From: JAVBJN01 sp031546985
GTDB lineage: Bacteria > Bacteroidota > Bacteroidia > Chitinophagales > Chitinophagaceae
Assembly (NCBI GenBank): GCA_031546985.1
Contig: JAVBJN010000087.1
Span: 1 to 64,000 of the forward strand
DNA length: 64,000 nucleotides
Direction: 5' to 3'
This document shows, in pieces, positions 58,285 through 64,000 of the stretch. A program made the position numbers and the translations under genes. The notes beneath the pieces are model-generated. The model searched no databases and had not been told where the DNA came from. It saw only the letters and a list, made by a program, of their open reading frames with translations. Within the stretch, counting starts at the first letter, position 1. Each line of letters begins with the position of its first letter.

Positions 58285-60780
58285 TTAGAATTTAACTACC
58301 AGTTTTACGTTCAGCAACCTGGCGGTAAGGCGGTTGGGCACTGCGTAACTGCGACCCGTCATCTGATCCTGAATCCAGGTGTAGCTCAGGGTGTTTTGAA
58401 TGCCCAGCAGGTTAAATACTTCGAGGCTGGCCCAAATGCTTTCGATCTGGCTAAAGTAGCTGTAGCGGGGACGCTCTTTGCGGGCACCATCCAGCAGCAG
58501 GGCGCTAAAGCCAATATCTACCCGTTTGTAATCGGGCAGGCGGTAATTGTCGTTGTACCGGTTGCCATCTGCATTGCCAAACGGCAGGCCGGTGCTGTAC
58601 AGCAGGCTCAGGTGCGCTTTAAAGTTCTTGTTACGCGGCAGGTAATCCTGGAAGAACAGACCAAAGTTTACACGGGAGTCGGTAGGGCGTGGCAGCCATC
58701 CGGGGTAGCGTATGCTGCTATCGGCAGGGGTGCGGTCGCCACCATAAATTACATTGCGTATATCCTGTCCTTCTGCGTTATAATAAATATAGTAGTAATC
58801 GTCTTTCAGGTTTTCCATGGTTTTCATAATGCCCAGGCTTACCCAGGATTCGGCATCTTTTACAAGATCGCCATACAAGCGGGCTTCACCACCAATGGCA
58901 TAACCCACCGAGTTGTTTTCGCCAAAGTAACGGATGCGTACATTGTCGTATTCGTAAGGCACGAGGTCCCACAGGCGTTTGTAATACGCCTCAGTGGTGA
59001 ACTTGAACGGGCGGTTCCATACTTTAAAATTGTAGTCGGTACCGAGTACGAAGTGAAACGATTTTTGCGCCAGCAGGTCGGTATTAACCATGCCCTGCAG
59101 GTTACGCATTTCGCGGTAGAAAGGTGGTTGCTGGTATAAACCTGTTGCAGCACGCAATACGATATCGTTTTTGCCCGGGAGCTTCCAGGAAAACTGCAAA
59201 CGGGGGCTCACCAGCACCTCGTGGTTCAGCAGGCTGTAGTTAAAGCGCACACCACCATTGAGCGTAATGCCCAGGCTGTCGTTGAAAATAATATTGTCTT
59301 GTATAAAAGCGGTAATACGGGTGTAGTTAAGATCGGTATGGGTATTGAGGCTCCTCAACATTTCGGGTGCAAAACCGGTGTAGGGTTGTGAGAAGCCGGC
59401 AGAGTCGCGGCGCTCCCATTCCAGCAATTTATCATTGATCTGCACATGCTCCAGGTTTATACCCCATTGCAGGTAATGCTTGCGCAGGTCGAGCACACCC
59501 TTGTGCCCAAAGTTGAGCATGGTGGCGGTAAGGTAGTTGCGGGCGTAGTTCTGTATAGAGCCGGTACCCAGGGAATACCTGATTTTGCCAAAGTTGTTTT
59601 TGGAAGGATCGCTTTCCAGCTCGCCCAGCAGGTACTCGCCATCAATATCGTAAGCCTCTTCTTCGTTGGTCTGGAAGCCCGAAGCCAGGAGTTTGAGGCT
59701 CAGTTTTTCGGTAGGGATATACGTGGCCGATACGCCGCCAAAGCGGGAGTCGAACTGGTCTATCTCATTACCATTGTACAGCATTTGCAATTGGTATGCC
59801 TTGTTTACCAAACCAAAACTGGTGGTGCGCTCTTCGGGTTGAAACGTAAAACGGTTGCGGGCATAGTTGCCCAGCAATTCAAATTTCCAGTTTTCGGTAG
59901 GCTGGTAGGTTACCAGGGCCTGCGCATCGGTAAAGGAAGGGTAGTACAGCCCTTTGGTGGGTTGCGAACTAAGCAGGTAACTGTTGCTTTTCTGCCTTAC
60001 ACCCACCATATAGGTTACTTTGTGGTTATTGCTGCAACCTTCTATTTCGGCGCTTCCGCCCAGCAGGCTTAAGCCTACCGTACCACCAAACTTGGTAGGT
60101 GTTTTATATTTTACATCCAGCACCGACGACATTTTATCGCCGTATTTGGCCTGGAAGCCGCCGGTAGAGAACGATACGCTCTGCACCATATCGGAGTTGA
60201 TAAAGCTAAGTCCTTCCTGCTGTCCGCTACGGATAAGGAACGGCCGGTATACTTCAAAATCGTTTACATACACAATGTTTTCGTCGAAATTACCACCGCG
60301 CACATTGTACTGTGAGGTAAGCTCGTTGTTGGTGCCCACAAATATCTTAAGGAGGGCTTCGATACCGCCAATGGTACTGGGCATTTGCTGCACCTGCTTG
60401 GCATTAAGGCTTATAACCCCGGCCTGGTCGCGGTTGCGCTCTTCTTTTTTCTCAAACTCGCGTATATCGGTAGTTTTGCGCTCCATCGCTATGCGCAGCT
60501 TCTTTTCTGTACCGGGTTCCAGCTTTACCGACTGGCGAAAGGGCTTGAAACCGAGGTATGTTACCGTAATTACATAAGCACGGTCGGTAGGGATCTCTAA
60601 ACGGAAAGTGCCGCCTTTGTTGGTGCGGGTGCCGATGGTGGTACCTACCAGGCCCACATTGGCCAGGTCTATCGGGTAACCATCTTCGTCATACACCAAT
60701 CCTTCTACCGTACCTGTGGTTTGCGCCCAGGTATTAAAAGCGATCAGTAAAGTAGCTATGAGCAGCGCAAGTCTTTTCAT
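58285..60780 (-). CDS. TonB-dependent outer-membrane receptor
   Basis: An 831-aa receptor with signal peptide (MKRLALLIATLLIAFNTWAQ), a carboxypeptidase-regulatory domain at residues 22-100 (GTVEGLVYDEDGYPIDLANVGLVG), a plug domain (VGTNNELTSQYNVRGGNFDENIVYVNDFEVYRPFLIR in parts) and a beta-barrel ending with the aromatic strand RLLNVKLVVKF. No SusD gene is adjacent, so it is not a typical SusC/SusD pair; the substrate is unknown. It may be the partner of a regulator elsewhere. Confidence 0.92.
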   Translation of the reverse strand: MKRLALLIATLLIAFNTWAQTTGTVEGLVYDEDGYPIDLANVGLVGTTIGTRTNKGGTFRLEIPTDRAYVITVTYLGFKPFRQSVKLEPGTEKKLRIAMERKTTDIREFEKKEERNRDQAGVISLNAKQVQQMPSTIGGIEALLKIFVGTNNELTSQYNVRGGNFDENIVYVNDFEVYRPFLIRSGQQEGLSFINSDMVQSVSFSTGGFQAKYGDKMSSVLDVKYKTPTKFGGTVGLSLLGGSAEIEGCSNNHKVTYMVGVRQKSNSYLLSSQPTKGLYYPSFTDAQALVTYQPTENWKFELLGNYARNRFTFQPEERTTSFGLVNKAYQLQMLYNGNEIDQFDSRFGGVSATYIPTEKLSLKLLASGFQTNEEEAYDIDGEYLLGELESDPSKNNFGKIRYSLGTGSIQNYARNYLTATMLNFGHKGVLDLRKHYLQWGINLEHVQINDKLLEWERRDSAGFSQPYTGFAPEMLRSLNTHTDLNYTRITAFIQDNIIFNDSLGITLNGGVRFNYSLLNHEVLVSPRLQFSWKLPGKNDIVLRAATGLYQQPPFYREMRNLQGMVNTDLLAQKSFHFVLGTDYNFKVWNRPFKFTTEAYYKRLWDLVPYEYDNVRIRYFGENNSVGYAIGGEARLYGDLVKDAESWVSLGIMKTMENLKDDYYYIYYNAEGQDIRNVIYGGDRTPADSSIRYPGWLPRPTDSRVNFGLFFQDYLPRNKNFKAHLSLLYSTGLPFGNADGNRYNDNYRLPDYKRVDIGFSALLLDGARKERPRYSYFSQIESIWASLEVFNLLGIQNTLSYTWIQDQMTGRSYAVPNRLTARLLNVKLVVKF

Positions 60781-60886
60781 TGAATGCTATAACGCTTAAT
60801 TCGTAATTTAATTATAACGGTGCACCATGCACAGTATGTTGACATGCAACCGGATGCGGACAGGCCACAGGGGATTTATGCATGAC

Positions 60887-60947
60887 AAAAAAATAACCTG
60901 AACAATATACAACAGTTTGGTAGAAACATGCCGGTATACTGTTCAGG
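60887..60947 (-). terminator. Terminator of rpe
   Basis: CCTGAACAATATA (60897-60909) pairs with TATACTGTTCAGG (60935-60947), one mismatch, 25-nt loop, followed on the minus strand by a run of seven T (60893-60887). Confidence 0.7.
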
Positions 60948-60975
60948 ATTATTCAATTATCCGGAACCGGAAAGA

Positions 60976-61623
60976 TTAAATGGCTTTGAGCGCCGCAATA
61001 GTGGCTACAGGATCTGCCGCGCTGAACACGGTATTGCCCGCTACCAGCACATCGGCGCCTGCTCCAATAATGGTTGCAGCATTGTCCAGGGTTACACCGC
61101 CATCGATCTCAATAAGGGCTTTGGAGCCACTGTTGTCGATCATTTCGCGCAGCTGTGCGATTTTGGTGAGGGTGTGCTCAATAAATTTTTGTCCGCCAAA
61201 ACCAGGGTTTACGCTCATTACGCATACCAGGTCAATATCGCGGATGATATCGGCCAGCAGGTGGGCAGGGGTGTGCGGGTTAAGGGCCACACCGGCTTTC
61301 ATACCTACACTGTGAATGTGCTGAATGGTGCGGTGCAGGTGGGTACTTGCTTCGAGGTGCACGGTAAGGATATCGGCACCTGCTTTTTTGAAGTCTTCCA
61401 CATATTTTTCCGGCTCCACAATCATCAGGTGTACATCCAGTGTTTTTTTAGCCTGTTTTTTGATGTGGCTGATTACAGGCAGGCCAAAACTCAGGTTAGG
61501 CACAAAACGACCATCCATCACATCCAGGTGAAACCAATCGGCCTGGCTGTTGTTGATCATATCTACATCACGGCCAAGATTCAGAAAATCTGCCGATAAT
61601 ACTGAAGGTGCTATAAGAGCCAT
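60976..61623 (-). CDS. rpe: Ribulose-phosphate 3-epimerase
   Basis: A 215-aa TIM-barrel enzyme of the pentose phosphate pathway. Visible: APSVLSADFLNLGRDV, HLDVMDGRFVPNLSFG (metal-site His/Asp), DVHLMIVEPEKYV, VCVMSVNPGFGGQKFI (Asp region) and EIDGGVTLDNA (second Asp). Length is normal. It is encoded 41 bases downstream of the TPR lipoprotein gene on the same strand. Confidence 0.95.
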   Translation of the reverse strand: MALIAPSVLSADFLNLGRDVDMINNSQADWFHLDVMDGRFVPNLSFGLPVISHIKKQAKKTLDVHLMIVEPEKYVEDFKKAGADILTVHLEASTHLHRTIQHIHSVGMKAGVALNPHTPAHLLADIIRDIDLVCVMSVNPGFGGQKFIEHTLTKIAQLREMIDNSGSKALIEIDGGVTLDNAATIIGAGADVLVAGNTVFSAADPVATIAALKAI

Positions 61624-61664
61624 ATCTATTGGAGTTTTTACTGTTTTATGTTCAGGTGGCCGGG

Positions 61665-62678
61665 TTATTTTTTACCCAGTCTTTTAAGCGCGGCGATTGC
61701 TTCTGGCATTTCAGGATCTACGGCTACCGCGTGCTCATAATCGGTTATCGCTTCTGTTTTTTTGCCCATCAGCTCGCTGCAAAGGCCACGGTTGTAAATG
61801 GCTTCGGCATAACCGGGAGCCAGCTGCGTTACCAGGTCAAATGCATTGTAAGCTTTTTGCAGGCTGTCTTGCTGCAGGTATATCCAACCCAGATTGTAAT
61901 GTGCCAGCGGAAAATCTTTGCGGTGGCTTAAAATGTTATGGTACACATTTTTGGCCTCATCGTATTGTTCCTTGTTCTGGTAATACATGCCCTTGGCGTA
62001 TAAAGGTTGCAGGTTATTGGTATCGGCCTGGTACGCATTCTGATAATACATGAGCGCAATAGGATCTTTTTTGGCCTCGTACCAGAAACCGAGCTGCAAC
62101 AGGGCTTCTGCATTATCGGGATCTACCTGCACGGCGGTTTGGAAACTGGAAATAGACTTGGCAGTATCCTTAAGGTCTTTATAGATAATGCCTTTCAGAA
62201 AGTAAGCTTCTGAATTGTACACATTCTGGCGCAAAGCCGTGTTAATGGCCATAAAGGCTTTGGTGTAGTCTTTAATAAACACCATTACCTTAGCTATTTT
62301 TAACTGCGATTGCTGGTCTTTGGGATTGATTTTGAGGGCGCTCTGAAAATAGGGCAGCGAGCCGCTCACATCTTTGTTTTCGAACATCAGGTTGCCAACA
62401 TTACTCCATGCCGGAGCTTTGGAGCTATCGAGTTCGAGGGCTTGAATATAGTCTTTCAGCGCCAGGGAGTCGAGGTCGGCCTTGTTCAGCGCATCTGCCC
62501 GGCGGGTCCACAATGCAGGATCCTGGGGATTTTTGCGCAGCGCATCTGTAAAGGGCTTGATGTTAGCCGTTTCGTATTGCGGGTTCTCTTCTAGTTTAAT
62601 TTCTACCTTTTTTCCGGACTTGCAGGCGGTAAACAGCAACAGGCTGGCGGCGCCTGTGTACATGAGCAGTTGCTTCAT
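61665..62678 (-). CDS. TPR lipoprotein
   Basis: A 337-aa lipoprotein (MKQLLMYTGAASLLLFTACK, Cys 19) with about eight TPR units (ALRKNPQDPALWTRRADALN, FQSALKINPKDQQSQLKIAK, FQTAVQVDPDNAEALLQLG, AYNAFDLVTQLAPGYAEAIYNRG). Likely an envelope scaffold. A perfect -7 box (TAGGTTTG, 62690-62683) ends 4 nt before the ATG. Confidence 0.85.
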   Translation of the reverse strand: MKQLLMYTGAASLLLFTACKSGKKVEIKLEENPQYETANIKPFTDALRKNPQDPALWTRRADALNKADLDSLALKDYIQALELDSSKAPAWSNVGNLMFENKDVSGSLPYFQSALKINPKDQQSQLKIAKVMVFIKDYTKAFMAINTALRQNVYNSEAYFLKGIIYKDLKDTAKSISSFQTAVQVDPDNAEALLQLGFWYEAKKDPIALMYYQNAYQADTNNLQPLYAKGMYYQNKEQYDEAKNVYHNILSHRKDFPLAHYNLGWIYLQQDSLQKAYNAFDLVTQLAPGYAEAIYNRGLCSELMGKKTEAITDYEHAVAVDPEMPEAIAALKRLGKK

Positions 62679-62682
62679 TCTG

Positions 62683-62690
62683 CAAACCTA
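62683..62690 (-). promoter_or_regulatory. -7 box of the TPR lipoprotein gene
   Basis: TAGGTTTG on the minus strand, perfect TAnnTTTG, exactly 4 nt before the ATG at 62678. Confidence 0.6.
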
Positions 62691-62838
62691 ATAATACCTT
62701 GGTAATAAATAAAATAGAAATGACACAACTTGTATAAAGTTTTTACACTGAGCTGCATTTGCCAATATATAAATGGTAATATGTTTGGCAGAAACAGCCA
62801 TTTTTTTGCCGGTCTGGCACTTTTACTAATCCGGAAAG

Positions 62839-62866
62839 GTAAAAACCCGGTAACAGGTACCGGGTT
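62839..62866 (-). terminator. Terminator of the aldolase gene
   Basis: AACCCGGTA (62844-62852) pairs with TACCGGGTT (62858-62866); T residues follow on the minus strand. Confidence 0.85.
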
Positions 62867-62872
62867 GGGATT

Positions 62873-63748
62873 TTAATTTAATGATTGGAGTATTTGGCTT
62901 AGTGCTGCTGCATCGCTTTCGTTTAGCGGCTGTAACGGTTTGCGGAGCCAGCCGCTTTCGATGCCCTGTAAATCCAAACCGCAGGCAATAGACCGGGGCA
63001 GGCCACGGCTTACAATAAACTGCAGCAAATCGAATTGTTTGTAAAACAGATTGCTGGCCCGCTGCATATCATTTTGCTGCACCGCCTGGTACAAATCCAG
63101 GTTCAAGGCAGGAATAAGGTTGGGCGCTGCCGTGCACCAGCCTGCCGCACCCGCTGCAAATGCCGATAAGGCCAATGGATTGGAACCATTGTAAAAAGCC
63201 ACCTCATTGCCCAGCTGTCTTCTAAGGGCATGCATCCGTTGCACATCTCCGGTGCTTTCTTTAACCATGGTTACATTGGGGATTTCCAGTAATCTCCGGA
63301 GCAGCGCCACACTCATATCTATACCGCCGGTAGCCGGGTTGTTGTAAGCCATAATAGGAATAGAAATGGCTTGGGCTACCGCATCGTAATGCGCTACAAT
63401 TTCATCATCGCTCAGTTTCCAATAGCTCATAGGCAGTATCATTACTGCCGCCGCGCCTGCTTTTTCTGCAAATCTGGCGTGGTAAATGGTTTTTTCCGTA
63501 GTAAGATTAGATACACCCACTACGGCAGGCACACGTCCGGCTATTTGCTGCAGGGCCGCTTCGGTAACGGCTTCTTTTTCTTCATCGGCGAGGTAGGGCA
63601 ATACACCGGTGCTGCCGAGCGGCGCTATGGCATGGCATCCGGCTTTTACCAATCGTTCGGTAAGGGTGCGGAACAGGGGAATGTTTACTTTATCGCTGCT
63701 GGTAAACGGGGTAATGGGGTAAGCTATAATGCCTTTTAGTGTGGTCAT
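62873..63748 (-). CDS. DapA/NanA-family aldolase
   Basis: A 291-aa (alpha/beta)8-barrel lyase of the dihydrodipicolinate synthase superfamily. The pyruvate-binding motif is PLGSTGVLPYL (GSTG at 45-48), the Tyr is in AYNNPAT (Tyr 135), and the Schiff-base Lys is in MVKEST (Lys 163). The set of residues differs from true DapA, so it may act on another 2-keto acid (for example a sugar acid or hydroxy-oxoglutarate). The upstream gene encodes a cupin enzyme. Confidence 0.85.
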   Translation of the reverse strand: MTTLKGIIAYPITPFTSSDKVNIPLFRTLTERLVKAGCHAIAPLGSTGVLPYLADEEKEAVTEAALQQIAGRVPAVVGVSNLTTEKTIYHARFAEKAGAAAVMILPMSYWKLSDDEIVAHYDAVAQAISIPIMAYNNPATGGIDMSVALLRRLLEIPNVTMVKESTGDVQRMHALRRQLGNEVAFYNGSNPLALSAFAAGAAGWCTAAPNLIPALNLDLYQAVQQNDMQRASNLFYKQFDLLQFIVSRGLPRSIACGLDLQGIESGWLRKPLQPLNESDAAALSQILQSLN

Positions 63749-63770
63749 GTATAAAAAGTGTTGTAGAGAA

Positions 63771-63804
63771 TAAAAAAGCAGGCTTCCGTTGGCCGAAAGC
63801 CTGC
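63771..63804 (-). terminator. Terminator of the cupin gene
   Basis: GCAGGCTT (63778-63785) pairs with AAGCCTGC (63797-63804); on the minus strand six T follow. Confidence 0.8.
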
Positions 63805-63811
63805 ATAGTGG

Positions 63812-64000
63812 TTAGAGATCGCGGCCTTCTTCTTCGCGCAGCGCTACGCCCAGGTTTTGCAATTGCGGCGCATTTTCGCAGGCAATGTATTTGGCCGGGG
63901 CGGTATCGCTCAGGTTTTGGTGCCGGTGCCAGGCCCAGCTGGGAATGTATACGGCATCGCCTGCTTTCCATTCTACTTTCTGGTCTTCTACTTCGGTGTA
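63812..64000 (-). CDS. Cupin-domain protein, C-terminal end
   Basis: The frame is open to the right edge of the window and ends at 63812; 62 residues are seen. The sequence WKAGDAVYIPSWAWHRHQNLSDT has the second cupin motif (G-D-x-x-x-x-P-x-x-x-x-H) with the metal-binding His. This is typical of gentisate 1,2-dioxygenase-like or sugar-related cupins. Neighbour of a DapA-family gene, so the two may belong to one catabolic operon. Confidence 0.75.
   Translation of the reverse strand, partial: YTEVEDQKVEWKAGDAVYIPSWAWHRHQNLSDTAPAKYIACENAPQLQNLGVALREEEGRDL

Noticed and set aside
1..64000. tRNA or rRNA genes
   Set aside because: I looked for cloverleaf-type arms with CCA-like ends and for rRNA-like conserved words and saw none. 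A tRNA scan would be decisive.

Overview
The window looks like a chromosomal segment of a Bacteroidota bacterium, most likely family Chitinophagaceae (inference from gene content; no 16S is present). The evidence is type IX secretion (a PorP/SprF protein beside a PorE-like OmpA protein) with five secreted proteins carrying type A or type B sorting domains, a TonB-dependent receptor with a carboxypeptidase-regulatory N-terminus, many Sec/lipoprotein signals, and promoters of the Bacteroidota form TAnnTTTG. No rRNA, tRNA, CRISPR array, phage or transposase was seen.

Layout. 1-3.7 kb: the end of a T9SS cargo gene, an AraC-family regulator, then about 1 kb without protein genes that holds three homologous small structured RNA units in tandem, two of them behind an identical upstream box and a perfect -7 box; then an SGNH/DUF4886-like lipoprotein. 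3.96-14.3 kb: a run of 14 tightly packed, mostly unrecognised envelope genes that reads as one operon (lipoproteins, an exported Hcp/TssD-like protein, a zinc-ribbon + L7/L12-like + CFI-box protein, a DUF2750 protein). 14.3-24.3 kb: housekeeping and accessory genes (DUF2252, GNAT, TPR, DinB-like, CLC channel, ferredoxin reductase, CPA2 antiporter). 24.6-31 kb: lpdA, asnA, lolA and ftsK on the minus strand. asnA is preceded by what looks like a complete asparagine attenuator: an Asn-rich 24-codon leader peptide, mutually exclusive hairpins, an intrinsic terminator and a second Asn-rich uORF that overlaps the asnA start.

31.7-38.7 kb: porP and porE-like genes, a T9SS cargo protein and small genes. 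38.7-43.2 kb: a DciA-like gene (DUF721) and recF, divergent from pdhA, followed by a TPR membrane protein, ribH and a LutA-like protein. 43.5-46.8 kb: an EVE protein, two DGPF/YCII proteins, a TfoX-N protein and an ECF42-type sigma factor. 46.9-57.7 kb: a PNGase F-like secreted enzyme, CorA, small T9SS and stress-type proteins, a 1063-aa type B T9SS cargo protein, and a BlaI/M56-TonB regulatory pair with two perfect operator dyads. 58.3-64 kb: a TonB-dependent receptor, rpe, a TPR lipoprotein, a DapA-family aldolase and the end of a cupin gene.

Between genes there are many short GC-rich REP-like repeats of at least three families, including a composite of about 340 bp present in opposite orientations at 20.9 and 43.2 kb. 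Several genes have a -7 box exactly 4 nt before the start codon, which predicts leaderless mRNAs.
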